Source of the DNA: JAXGPP01 sp964436865
GTDB lineage: Bacteria > Planctomycetota > Planctomycetia > Pirellulales > Thermoguttaceae
Length of the DNA: 64,000 bases
Direction of reading: 5' to 3'
Assembly: GCA_964436865.1 (NCBI GenBank)
Contig: CAYTFK010000003.1
Coordinates: forward strand, 19,908 to 83,907
Positions within the stretch are counted from its first letter, which is position 1. Each line of letters begins with the position of its first letter. Below the pieces are notes generated by a model. That model was not told the DNA's origin, made no database searches, and saw only the letters and a list, made by a program, of their open reading frames with translations. Made by a program: the position numbers and the translations under genes. Of the stretch, positions 33,349 to 42,357 are shown piece by piece.

Positions 33349-35229
33349 ATGCCGAAGATTCGCCAGCTTTCCCAAAGCCTGATCAACAAGATCGCCGCCG
33401 GCGAGGTCATCGAGCGCCCGGCGAGCGTCGTCAAGGAGTTGATGGAGAACGCGCTCGACGCCGGTGCCACCAGGGTAGACGTGTCGGTCGAGGCGGGCGG
33501 CTTGGAACTGGTCCGCGTCGTCGACAACGGCAGCGGCATGGACGAAGACGATCTGCGGCTGGCAGTCGCCCCGCACGCCACCAGTAAGATCGTTGCCGCC
33601 GACGACCTCTTCCGCGTCGCCACGCTCGGCTTCCGCGGCGAGGCTTTGGCCTCCATCGCCGAAGTCAGCCGGATGACCGTCCGCAGCCGCACTCCCGAAC
33701 TGCCGGGCGGGGCGGCGATCGAGATCGTGGGCGGTAACGTCGAAGGAGTGAATCCCTGCGGCGGCCCGGTGGGAACGGCCGTCGAAGTCCGCGGCCTCTT
33801 CTTCAACACGCCCGTGCGCCGCAAATTTCTGCGCTCCACCCAGACCGAACTGGGGCACGTCAGCGAGGCCTTCTCGCGCATCGCCCTGGCCTGGCCCGAG
33901 GTTCACTTCACTCTCAAACATAACGACCGGCCGGTGTTCGACCTCCCGGCCGGAAACGGCTGGCTCGATCGCATCGCATGCGTCGCGGGCCGCCCGCTCG
34001 CCGAGAACCTCATCTGGGTCGAGAGCACCGACGGCGGCGTGCGGCTCACCGGCTATGCGGCCCACCCCAGCCACAGCCGCAGCAACAATCGCATGCAGTA
34101 CCTATTCCTCAACCGGCGGCATATCCGCGACCGCTCGCTGCAGCATGCCCTCCAGGAGGCCTACCGCGGCCTGCTCATGACCGGCCGCTACCCCGTGGCC
34201 TTCCTGGCCCTCGAAATGCCCGCCGACATGGTCGACGTCAACGTCCATCCTACCAAGCTCGAGGTCCGCTTCCAGGATTCCCACCGCCTCTACAGCCAGT
34301 TGCTCTCGACCATGCGGACCAAGTTCCTGAGCACCGATCTCACCGCCCGGGTAGAGACGCCCTCCGAGGACCCTGAGAGCGCCGTCGACCAGGAGCAAGT
34401 CGCCCGGGTGCGCCAACAGGTGGTCGACTGGGCCAAGGGCGAAGTCCAGTCGTGGTCTGCCCGGCCCGACGCGTCGCAGGTGCGATTCGACTCCTCGGTG
34501 CCGCCGTTCCGGCCGTTTCCTTCCACCGGGCGATCGCTCGGAATTGAGCGCCTCGATCGAAGCTGGTCGCCTGCGGGCGGGCCCGAGGAAGTCGACTCCT
34601 CGACGGCGTCCGTCCCGCCGGCCGAGCATGCAACGGCGGTTCCGTCGGGCGCGGTGCCGGCGCCCAAGGCCCTCCAGATCCACAACCGCTACCTGGTAAC
34701 CGAAAGCGCCGAGGGAGTGATGGTGATCGATCAGCACGCCCTCCACGAGCGGATCCTCTACGAGGAGCTGCGGGCGCGTACCGACTCCGGGCCGATCGAA
34801 GCGCAGACGCTGTTGGTGCCCGAACCGGTCGATCTCAGCCCGGCCGAGGCCGCCGCGGCCCTGGAGAACCGCGATCTCCTGGCGCAACTGGGCCTGAAGG
34901 TCGAGCCCTTCGGCGGCGACACGGTACTCATCTCCAGCTACCCGGCGATGCTGGCCAATATGAACCCGGCCGAGGTCCTGCACACGATGCTCGAGCATCT
35001 GCTGGCTACGGGTAAAGCCCCCGATCGCCGCCACATCCTCGACGAGCTCCTGCACTCCATCGCCTGCAAGGCCGCCATCAAGGCCGGCGACCGCCTCTCG
35101 CCCGACGAGATCGAAGCCCTCCTGGCCCGCCGTCACCTCGTCGACGACCCCCATCACTGCCCCCACGGCCGCCCCACCGCCCTCATCTTCAGCCGCGAAG
35201 AACTCGACAAGCAGTTCAAACGCATCTGA
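33349..35229 (+). CDS. mutL: DNA mismatch repair protein MutL
   Basis: This 626-residue protein has the GHKL ATPase domain (GEVIERPASVVKELMENALD, DNGSGMD, HATSKI, TLGFRGEALASIAEV) and a C-terminal dimerisation/endonuclease domain. The endonuclease motif is present as DQHALHERILYEE, matching DQHA(x)2E(x)4E. ACKAAIKAGD and CPHGRPT complete the metal site. It is therefore the nicking type of MutL, unlike the E. coli form. A variable linker of about 150 residues, rich in Ser and Pro, joins the domains. No mutS is in the window. An insertion-element remnant starts about 50 bp downstream. Confidence 0.96.
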   Translation: MPKIRQLSQSLINKIAAGEVIERPASVVKELMENALDAGATRVDVSVEAGGLELVRVVDNGSGMDEDDLRLAVAPHATSKIVAADDLFRVATLGFRGEALASIAEVSRMTVRSRTPELPGGAAIEIVGGNVEGVNPCGGPVGTAVEVRGLFFNTPVRRKFLRSTQTELGHVSEAFSRIALAWPEVHFTLKHNDRPVFDLPAGNGWLDRIACVAGRPLAENLIWVESTDGGVRLTGYAAHPSHSRSNNRMQYLFLNRRHIRDRSLQHALQEAYRGLLMTGRYPVAFLALEMPADMVDVNVHPTKLEVRFQDSHRLYSQLLSTMRTKFLSTDLTARVETPSEDPESAVDQEQVARVRQQVVDWAKGEVQSWSARPDASQVRFDSSVPPFRPFPSTGRSLGIERLDRSWSPAGGPEEVDSSTASVPPAEHATAVPSGAVPAPKALQIHNRYLVTESAEGVMVIDQHALHERILYEELRARTDSGPIEAQTLLVPEPVDLSPAEAAAALENRDLLAQLGLKVEPFGGDTVLISSYPAMLANMNPAEVLHTMLEHLLATGKAPDRRHILDELLHSIACKAAIKAGDRLSPDEIEALLARRHLVDDPHHCPHGRPTALIFSREELDKQFKRI

Positions 35230-35284
35230 CCGATGAGTCACCACGAATACATGGCGAGACTTCGAGAAGCGACCGTAGAAGCGC

Positions 35285-35977
35285 GTGACGCATCTGGGTG
35301 AGATCGTCGCCTGGGTCGACGGGTTGGTCCAGGAGCGTCGTGCCGGCATGGCGGCGGACGAGCCGCAGTGGGTCCGGCAGGAGGATGCCCACCACAACGA
35401 CATCGAAGCCCTCTCGGCCGACGCCATCTTGCACCAAGGGCCGAAGCTGCGGGAACTGACTGATCCGGAGGGGCTGAACCTGGAGGTCTTCGTGCCGCTG
35501 GTGGAACGAGCCCCGACGGGCTACTTCCCTCCGGAAGACTTCCGCCTCGACCGGGCCGGTGAGACGCTGACCTGCCCGCGCGGGGCAACCACCACCAGCC
35601 GTCGCCGCACCAGCCGCGAGTCGGGCTGGGTGTTTCAGTTCAACCGCCGCGATTGCGAGATCTGCCCGCTGTTGAGACTGTGCATGCCCAAGCTGCCCAA
35701 GCACAAAGGCCGCTCGGTGCACAAGGGGGAATACGTGGCGGAGTACACGGCGGTCCGGGCGAAAGCCAAGACGGCCCGCTACGCCGAGGTGCGCAAGAAG
35801 CATGCGAAAGTGGAACGGAAACTGGCGGAACTGGTCCGCTACCATGGCGCCCGCCGAGCGCGGTTCCGCGGCCGGGGCAAAGTGCTCCTCCAGCACTTGA
35901 TGGCGGGCTTGGTGGTCAACGCGCGACGCTTCGTACAGTTGCTCCGCGCGCCCACCGCATGCTCAGCGGGCACATGA
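35285..35977 (+). pseudogene. Truncated IS1182-type transposase
   Basis: About 230 residues correspond to the C-terminal half of an IS1182-family DDE transposase: RLDRAGETLTCPRGATTTSR, FQFNRRDCEICPLLRLC, YTAVRAKAKTARYAEVRKK, and the final HGARRARFRGRGKVLLQHL with LVVNARRFVQLL. The N-terminal half with the first catalytic aspartates is missing. The frame opens inside the gene without a ribosome binding site. The piece is therefore a decayed remnant and cannot transpose. It begins just after mutL. Confidence 0.82.
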
Positions 35978-36155
35978 GGCTCATAGAAAGGCAAAACAGA
36001 CTCTTCAGGCCGCCCATGCTTCCCAGCTTGCACGCCAGGAGACCAGACCCAGCAGAACCACCATCACCTCTTTTCGCCAACAGCCGCCATGCGGGGATCA
36101 CAGCCGCCCAACAGCAAACCCCAGCAACAGACTTTTTCAGCAGTCTCAGATAGAG
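35285..36155 (+). mobile_element. Remnant of an IS1182-like insertion sequence
   Basis: The truncated transposase is followed by about 170 bp ending in GACTTTTTCAGCAGTC (36130-36145), an arrangement typical of one end of such elements. No matching left end is visible next to mutL, so the copy is incomplete. Confidence 0.6.
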
Positions 36156-36600
36156 CATTGGACGTCTCCTGGAGCAAGTACGCTTGGGTCTAAATCGCTC
36201 ACAAGCGTACCTCTGCGGGAGCCCCCGGCTCTTTTGAGAAGGGTGAGGGGAACTGCGGCGTCGTCAACCCGGCGTAAACGCTCGGGCCGAAGACCGCCTG
36301 CGGCGGCTAACGGCCGTGAACGGCCATCGGGAATGCGCTTCGATGAAGGCGGGCGGCGGGACTACGAACAGCGGGACGGTTGAGCGTGCTCAGTCACACG
36401 AAGGGGACGACCGCAGTAATCGCGCCTGTACGTTCTCTGAGTGTTCGCGGAAGCGTTCTTGCCAGTTCTTGGATGCAAGAACGGTTCGGGGCGTGGTGAA
36501 GTGGGATTTGCCATGGTATGGATTGGAAAATCGCGGGCGGCTTGTGGTACGATGTTGGCGGTGTCAGGAGAAGGAATCCCGGGTTTGTGGAGACAGGCAC
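36156..36600. other. Intergenic region upstream of the ceramidase-like gene
   Basis: A perfect 9-bp inverted repeat, GTACGCTTG/CAAGCGTAC, lies at 36178-36210. TGCCAGTTCTTGGATGCAAG at 36460-36479 recurs with two changes at 38074-38093, upstream of the next exported-protein gene. A CGGCC-rich repeated stretch surrounds 36300-36330. No coding sequence is supported. Confidence 0.45.
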
Positions 36601-37983
36601 ATGCGACGACGGCAGTTTCTCTCGGCGGTGGTCGGCGGAATGGCGGTTCTTGGAACAACATCGGCCAGAGGGGCGGCCGCGGAAGGCCTGCGGGCGGGCG
36701 AGGGTGTGGCCGATATCACGCCGCCTCTGGAGATCGAGCTGGCCGGTTTCCACAGGCCGCCCGGGCAGGAGCGACGTGTCAAGGGGATTCGCCAGCCGGC
36801 GGAGGTGCGGGCGCTCGTGCTGGCTTTTGGCCCGACGCAGGCGGCCATCTGCTCGCTCGACGTACTGGGCGTCAGTCACGAGATGACGGAGCGGATTCAG
36901 CGGTCGGCCGCGGGGCGGACGGGAATTCCGGCCGAGAACATCCACGTGGTCGCCACGCACGATCACAGCATGCCGACTTTCCTGACGCTCCGGCAATGGG
37001 GCGGGATGTCTCCGGAGTTCATGGCCACGGTGGAGGAGCGCACCGTGGAGGCGATCGTCGCGGCCCAGGCCGATCTGGCGCCGGCCGAGATGTCGCTGGG
37101 CCGGTGCCGGGCGACGGGAGGGAGCCACAACCGCACGGTGAAGCAAGGTGAGGCCCGCACCGACGCCGAGTTCGGTCCCGAGTCGACCGACGCCGAGCGC
37201 TGGCTGGACACGATGCTCCACGCTATGGTCTTTCGCCGGGCGAGCAAGAAGCCGGACCTGGTGTGGTACCATTTCTCGGCGCACGTGGTCTGCTACGCCG
37301 ACGAACAGGCGGGCCCCGATTGGCCGGGCGAGGTGGCAAGGGAGATCCACAAGGAACTGGGCCTGCGTCCGTCGTTCCTTCAGGGGCACCTCGGCGACGT
37401 GAACCCGGGGGACGGCAGCGACTGGCGGGGCGAGATCCGGCAAACGGTGGCGGCGATTACTCCGGCTCTGAAGCGGGCGATTGCCGAGGCCGCCCCGGTG
37501 ACGGTCGACTGCCTGCACGCCCGAAGTGCGCGCTTCAATGTGCCCTTCGATATGGAGCGACTGGAGCAGTGGATTGACGAGTATCGCCGCGATCCGGGCA
37601 AGTGCACGTCGGGGCCGTGGGTCGACGCCGGCTTTGCTGCCGACTGGTATGCCGACAACGAGCACCGCGACCGCGACGTGAAGTCTCTGCCGATCACGCT
37701 CGGGGCGATCCGGCTTGGGCCGGTGGGAATGCTGTTTCATCCGGGCGAACTCTACAGCTTCTACGGGCTGGCAATCCGCCGCGGTTCGCCGCTTGAGAAT
37801 ACGCTCGTGATCGGCTGTGCCGACGGTTCGATCGGTTATGTGCCCGATCCCAAGGCTTACGAGGCCGGCGAGTACTCTGCGATCGTGGTGCCCAAGATCG
37901 TCGACTTGCCGCCCTACCAGCCGACCGTGGGACGGGAGTTGGCGGCCGCGTCGATTGGGTTGCTCAAAGAGACGATGCGGTAG
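36601..37983 (+). CDS. Neutral ceramidase-like exported protein
   Basis: This 460-residue protein starts MRRRQFLSAVVGG, a twin-arginine-type signal, and continues with GEGVADITPPLEIELAGF, the typical beginning of neutral/alkaline ceramidase-like domains in planctomycetes. A histidine cluster, VVATHDHSMPTF (about residues 117-128), takes the place of the zinc ligands of the family. LQGHLGDVNPGD and MLFHPGELYSFYG also match. Family members deacylate N-acyl sphingolipids, but many bacterial relatives have unknown substrates. ATG 36601 is preferred because the signal then begins immediately; GTGGAGA lies upstream. A strong hairpin follows the stop. Confidence 0.82.
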   Translation: MRRRQFLSAVVGGMAVLGTTSARGAAAEGLRAGEGVADITPPLEIELAGFHRPPGQERRVKGIRQPAEVRALVLAFGPTQAAICSLDVLGVSHEMTERIQRSAAGRTGIPAENIHVVATHDHSMPTFLTLRQWGGMSPEFMATVEERTVEAIVAAQADLAPAEMSLGRCRATGGSHNRTVKQGEARTDAEFGPESTDAERWLDTMLHAMVFRRASKKPDLVWYHFSAHVVCYADEQAGPDWPGEVAREIHKELGLRPSFLQGHLGDVNPGDGSDWRGEIRQTVAAITPALKRAIAEAAPVTVDCLHARSARFNVPFDMERLEQWIDEYRRDPGKCTSGPWVDAGFAADWYADNEHRDRDVKSLPITLGAIRLGPVGMLFHPGELYSFYGLAIRRGSPLENTLVIGCADGSIGYVPDPKAYEAGEYSAIVVPKIVDLPPYQPTVGRELAAASIGLLKETMR

Positions 37984-37996
37984 AGTATCGAGAACG

Positions 37997-38040
37997 GACC
38001 GGTTGGCCGCGGGCGGGCAACCGCCCGGGGCCAACCGGTC
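37997..38040 (+). terminator. Perfect long hairpin after the ceramidase-like gene
   Basis: GACCGGTTGGCC pairs with GGCCAACCGGTC, and the inner GCGGGCGG/CCGCCCG extends the stem to a GCAA tetraloop. It begins 13 bp after the stop and is followed by TGTTTCG. It should act as a terminator or RNA-stabilising end. Confidence 0.7.
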
Positions 38041-38294
38041 TGTTTCGAGCTGCAAACTACGCGGATGAGTTTCTGCCAATTCTTGGCTGCAAGAGACGCA
38101 CGAGAAGAACACTGGCGAGGCCAGCGGCACGCGGCGTCTGTTTCGATTGTGTGCGTGAACGCCGGCTCTGTCAGGCATGTTCACGGCTTGAGGCCGTGAG
38201 ACATGGCACGCGGCTGATTGACTCGGCTCGACAAGGGACTTAGAGTCGGGGAGCCTGGAGCTCGCTTGCGTGACCTTCGCTGGGAGATTCAACA
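38041..38294. other. Region upstream of the TIM-barrel hydrolase-like gene
   Basis: Together with the hairpin, this makes a gap of 311 bp without a gene. TGCCAATTCTTGGCTGCAAG at 38074-38093 repeats a 20-mer found before the ceramidase-like gene. GGGAGA precedes the next start codon. Nothing else is recognisable. Confidence 0.4.
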
Positions 38295-39773
38295 ATGGTT
38301 TCTTGCCGGTTTCAAACGGCTGTCTACCCGGTGGTCTGTCTTGCCGTTGTCGTCCCCGCGCTTCTGGCTGCACCGTCCGCGGATGCCGCCGAGAGCGCTG
38401 CCGCGGCGCAAGCTCCATTTGCGGTCCGGGCGCTCTATGCGCCGGGGCATTTCGGCAATAGCTATGAGGCGATGGGCATCCGCGAGATGCGCGGGGTGCT
38501 CGAGGAAGCGGCGTGGTGGGGCTTCAACCGCTACGGCGACTGGTTCGACATGGAAGATTGCTCCGACCCGTTCGCCGAGACGCGGCTGGTGCAGTTGGCC
38601 CACGCGATGTGGCAGCGGAAGAAGGACAACTTCCGCACCGCGCAATCGCTGGGGCTGGCCTGCGATCTGATCATCACGCCGAACCACGTCTACGTCGATC
38701 AGTGCCTGCCGCACCTGGCGGCGAAGGAAGACTCGCGAATCTTCGGGCAGTTGATCTGCCCCTCGAAACCCGAAGCCCGGACGATCATCCTCCGCAACTA
38801 CGAGAATCTGTTCCGCGACCTGGCCCAGTCGGGCGTGCGGCTGTCGGCAATCTGCCCGTGTCCCTACGACTTCGGCGGCTGCGCGTGTGAGGAGTGCAAG
38901 CCGTGGATCCTGACCTACGCCCGGCTTACGGAGGAGATTTATGCTTTGGCCGCGCAGCATCATCCGGGTGTCGAGATGCACATGGTCGGCTGGTGGTGGA
39001 GCACCGAGGAACACCAGCAACTGGCCGCCTGGGCCGATCGCGAGACGCCGGGCCGGATCAAGAGCATGTACCTGCACATTCCCTATGGCAAGACCGAGGT
39101 GGCCGACGTGGCGCTGCCCAAGGGGTGCCAGCGCGGCGCGTTTGTGCACATCGGCTACGCCGACCAGGCGAGCCCGCGCGACGTCTACGGGCACTACGGG
39201 CCGGTGATCGCCGCCGAGCGGCTTACGGCGACCATCGATGCCTTGCGGGGTCAGGGCGTTGTGGGCGTGATGGCCTATTCCGAAGGTGTCTTCGACGACG
39301 TGAACAAGGCGCTGCTTGCCGGGATCGGCTCGGGACGGTTCAAGTCGGCCGACGACGTGCTGGCGGCGTACGCCGAGCGCTACTTCGGCGTGGCGCACGA
39401 TTCGACCGGGCCATGGGTGGCGTGGCTCAAGGCCTGGGGCCGGCCGTTCGAGGTCGATGTCGCCCGGTCGCGCGAAGCGCTGGCCGCGCTGCCGCGCGGC
39501 GGTGACGCGTCTGGCTGGCGACAACGGCAGTGGGAGTTGAAGCTGGACTTGTTTGCCCACCACGCGCGGATCATGTCCGAGTCGCAATGGACACCCGGCC
39601 GGTTCGCAGCGGTCGAGGAGTTCTGGGCGGTCCAGGAGCAGATCCACCGCGGCCTGTGGGGATTGCCTCCGCTCAGGCATATCTTCGATCGGCGTTTCAC
39701 CCCCATGCCCTGGTACGCCGAGTGGGCGAAACTGGCCGCCGAGCAGGCCCGGACAGCGCAACCGCAACAATGA
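38295..39773 (+). CDS. Secreted TIM-barrel hydrolase-like protein, unknown substrate
   Basis: This 492-residue protein has a Sec signal (hydrophobic stretch to about residue 30, AADA-like site). The body reads like a glycoside-hydrolase barrel: RGVLEEAAWWGFNRYGDWFD, LGLACDLIITPNHVY, then LSAICPCPYDFGGCACEECK, a cysteine cluster seen in beta-hexosaminidase-like barrels, HPGVEMHMVGWWW and VGVMAYSEGVFDD with a candidate acid. An alpha-helical C-terminal part rich in Trp follows (WGRPFEVDVARSREAL). I cannot name the GH family. GGGAGA lies before the ATG. It probably acts on glycans outside the cytoplasm. Confidence 0.65.
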   Translation: MVSCRFQTAVYPVVCLAVVVPALLAAPSADAAESAAAAQAPFAVRALYAPGHFGNSYEAMGIREMRGVLEEAAWWGFNRYGDWFDMEDCSDPFAETRLVQLAHAMWQRKKDNFRTAQSLGLACDLIITPNHVYVDQCLPHLAAKEDSRIFGQLICPSKPEARTIILRNYENLFRDLAQSGVRLSAICPCPYDFGGCACEECKPWILTYARLTEEIYALAAQHHPGVEMHMVGWWWSTEEHQQLAAWADRETPGRIKSMYLHIPYGKTEVADVALPKGCQRGAFVHIGYADQASPRDVYGHYGPVIAAERLTATIDALRGQGVVGVMAYSEGVFDDVNKALLAGIGSGRFKSADDVLAAYAERYFGVAHDSTGPWVAWLKAWGRPFEVDVARSREALAALPRGGDASGWRQRQWELKLDLFAHHARIMSESQWTPGRFAAVEEFWAVQEQIHRGLWGLPPLRHIFDRRFTPMPWYAEWAKLAAEQARTAQPQQ

Positions 39774-39941
39774 CGCCAGCGGCGTCTGCCTGGACTGCCA
39801 CCTGGATAGGTGGGTAAGCCGATTCCACCGCAAATCGGGTGTGCTTGACGGGAGGGGGCCGAGAGGTACTCTTGAATTGTGGCTCGGGCACGCCGCCGCG
39901 TCGCCCTGCGCCAGTCGAATCTTCCGTCCAGGCATGGCGTT

Positions 39942-42296
39942 ATGTGGTTCCGGCAGAGAGCTTTGCAGCGTATCGGGGTCGCCCCCCTGCTAATGGCCGG
40001 CGCGACTCTGATTTTCGGCTGCGGGACTTCCGAACCCAAGCCGGAGGACATTGCCAAAGCCCTGCGGGAAGGTCCGAAGCTCGAAGAGCCCCCGCCGCCG
40101 GTCAAAATGCCGGAGCTTACCGGCAACGCCGATGAAGACCTGAGTCGGCTGAATGCGGCCATCCGGCTCAACGACCGGGTTCCTCAGCTCTTCCTTCACC
40201 GCGGCCGAGTGTATGAGGAACAGGGGGAATTGTCGCAGGCCATCGCCGATTACGGACGGGCGATCCGGCTCGACGAACGATCGGCCGAGGCTTACCTGCG
40301 TCGCGGCATTTCGTACTACAAAGAGGGATCCTGGGAAGCGGCCATCGACGACCTCACTCGGGCATCGCAACTGCAGCCACGGGACGCCGAGGCGTTCTAC
40401 TATCGCGGCCTGGCACAGGAGGCCGGCGGCGACTCGATCGCGGCGCGTTCCGACTATCAGAGCGCGATCCGGCTCAATCCGAATCATGCCCCCGCGCTCA
40501 CCCGGCATGCCGCGATGCGGCTCGACAGTGAAGCGTCGGACGAGGCGCTCGATGAGTTGAACCGCGCGGTGAAGGCCGATCCCCGCTACGCGCCGGCGCG
40601 GTTTGAGCGTGCTCTGGCATACATCCGTCGGCAGGACTTCGCGCAGGCCGCAGCCGATCTGGAAGAAGCGGAGCGTCTCGACCCGCGATCGGCCGAACTA
40701 TTTTACGCCCGCGGGCTGGCGTTGCAGGGGCAGGGCGAATACGAGCAGGCGATCAAGGCGTTCAGCGAGGCACTGAGCCGACGGCCGCAATACCTGGCGG
40801 CGCTTTGCGGCCGGGGCGCAGCGTATCGGGAGTTGAAAGAGTACGAGCAGGCGCTGGCCGATTTCCGCGCGGCGATCGCGGTCGATCGGCGCTATACGGA
40901 AGTCTATCGCCAGCGCGGCAAGACTTTTGCCTCGATGGGCCGCTGGCGCGAGGCGATGGTCGATTTCGGCGAGGTGCTCGAACTGGCTCCGGCCAGCTTG
41001 CCGGCCCTCCGCGCCCGGGCGGAAGCGGCGGTCCATGCCGGCAAACTGCAGCAGGCAATCGCCGACTACACCGAGATCATCCTCCGCGAGCCGACGGCCG
41101 CCGATTATCGCGACCGGGCGGCCGCCCATTATCGCCAGCGCGACCTCGACGCGGCCCTGGGCGACCTGGCGCAGGCCATTCGGTTGGCTCCCGAGGATGC
41201 CGATTTGTACCTCCGCCGCGGCGCGGTGTATCAAGCGAAAGGGCTTGCCGTGGAGGCGCTGGCCGATCTCGACCGGGCGGTTGAGCTTTCAGAGCAGAGC
41301 CCCGCCGCGCGAGCCCATCGCGGCGCGCTGCGATTGGCGCAGGGCGATCTGGAAGGCGCGCGCGAAGACTTCGAGGCGGTTGCGGCGGCCCAGCCCGACA
41401 GCCCCGACGCCCGCAACAACCTGGCCATCGTATTGCGGCGCCAGTGTGAGCTGCAGGCGGCGATCGACGAGTTTACCAAGGCGATCGAACTGGCGCCCGG
41501 CGACGCGAGCCTCTACGTGAACCGCGGCGGTGCGCGGCTGGCGATGAACCTGCCGCAGGACGCGCTGGCCGATTTTTCGGCCGCGATTGAGCGGCAGAGC
41601 GAGAACGCCGAAGCCCATTGCGGGCGCGGAATCGCCCTCTTGGCGCTCGACCGCGCGGAAGAGGCCGCCGACGCCTTCACACTCGCCCTGCGGATCGACC
41701 GCAACTACGCCGAGGCCTACCGCCAGCGGGCGCGGGCCGCCGCGGCCCGTGGCCGCCCGTTGGAGGCAATCGTCGACTACGGACAGGCGATCCGCCTTGA
41801 ACCCCGCGATGCCGAATCGTACCGCGGCCGGGGTCGGGTCCATCTCACGCGCGGCGACGATGCGCGGGCCATCGACGACCTGAACCAGGCGATTGCGATC
41901 GATCCGGGCAGGGCGTCGGACTACATCTACCGGGCAATCGCCCGCCATCGCCGCAGTGAATACGACCTGGCGATCGCCGACTACGGCGAAGCGCTCACGA
42001 TCGACAGTGAGAATGCCACGGCGCTCTACAATCGCGCGCTGGCCTATATCGCCAAGGCTGATCTCGATGCGCGGGATGCCGATCGGTCGGCGACCTATCG
42101 CACCGCGCGGCCCGCCCGGTCGCTGCTGGACCAGGCGCTTGCGGATCTCGACCAGGTCATCCGCATCCGCAAGAGCCCCGACGCCTACTACAGCCGCGGC
42201 TACGTCCGTGCTAAACTCGGACAGGCTCAGCTCGCCGAGGCCGATTTCGCCGCTGCCCGCCAGCTTCGCAATCAAGCTTCGTCGCCGGGCCGGTAG
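39942..42296 (+). CDS. TPR repeat lipoprotein
   Basis: This 784-residue protein starts with a lipoprotein signal (RQRALQRIG, hydrophobic stretch, LIFGC lipobox with cysteine at about residue 28). After a linker, the rest is about 20 tandem tetratricopeptide repeats of 34 residues, with the AIADYGRAIRLDERSAEAY / RRG pattern recurring throughout. TPR arrays are protein-binding scaffolds; anchored in a membrane it could organise a complex at the cell envelope. ATG 39942 is chosen because the lipoprotein signal begins there; a GTG at 39879 is in frame but gives an unrelated start. It is followed at 62 bp by the M23-like gene. Confidence 0.85.
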   Translation: MWFRQRALQRIGVAPLLMAGATLIFGCGTSEPKPEDIAKALREGPKLEEPPPPVKMPELTGNADEDLSRLNAAIRLNDRVPQLFLHRGRVYEEQGELSQAIADYGRAIRLDERSAEAYLRRGISYYKEGSWEAAIDDLTRASQLQPRDAEAFYYRGLAQEAGGDSIAARSDYQSAIRLNPNHAPALTRHAAMRLDSEASDEALDELNRAVKADPRYAPARFERALAYIRRQDFAQAAADLEEAERLDPRSAELFYARGLALQGQGEYEQAIKAFSEALSRRPQYLAALCGRGAAYRELKEYEQALADFRAAIAVDRRYTEVYRQRGKTFASMGRWREAMVDFGEVLELAPASLPALRARAEAAVHAGKLQQAIADYTEIILREPTAADYRDRAAAHYRQRDLDAALGDLAQAIRLAPEDADLYLRRGAVYQAKGLAVEALADLDRAVELSEQSPAARAHRGALRLAQGDLEGAREDFEAVAAAQPDSPDARNNLAIVLRRQCELQAAIDEFTKAIELAPGDASLYVNRGGARLAMNLPQDALADFSAAIERQSENAEAHCGRGIALLALDRAEEAADAFTLALRIDRNYAEAYRQRARAAAARGRPLEAIVDYGQAIRLEPRDAESYRGRGRVHLTRGDDARAIDDLNQAIAIDPGRASDYIYRAIARHRRSEYDLAIADYGEALTIDSENATALYNRALAYIAKADLDARDADRSATYRTARPARSLLDQALADLDQVIRIRKSPDAYYSRGYVRAKLGQAQLAEADFAAARQLRNQASSPGR

Positions 42297-42357
42297 TCGC
42301 ATTGTGGTGCGACGGCACTGCAACAGGCTGTTTCTCGCCGCACCCGGGGAGGCCTTC

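Noticed and set aside
31518..33587. 689-codon open frame antisense to the Nramp-like gene
   Set aside because: Composed of His/Arg/Gln-rich antisense of membrane helices; not protein-like.
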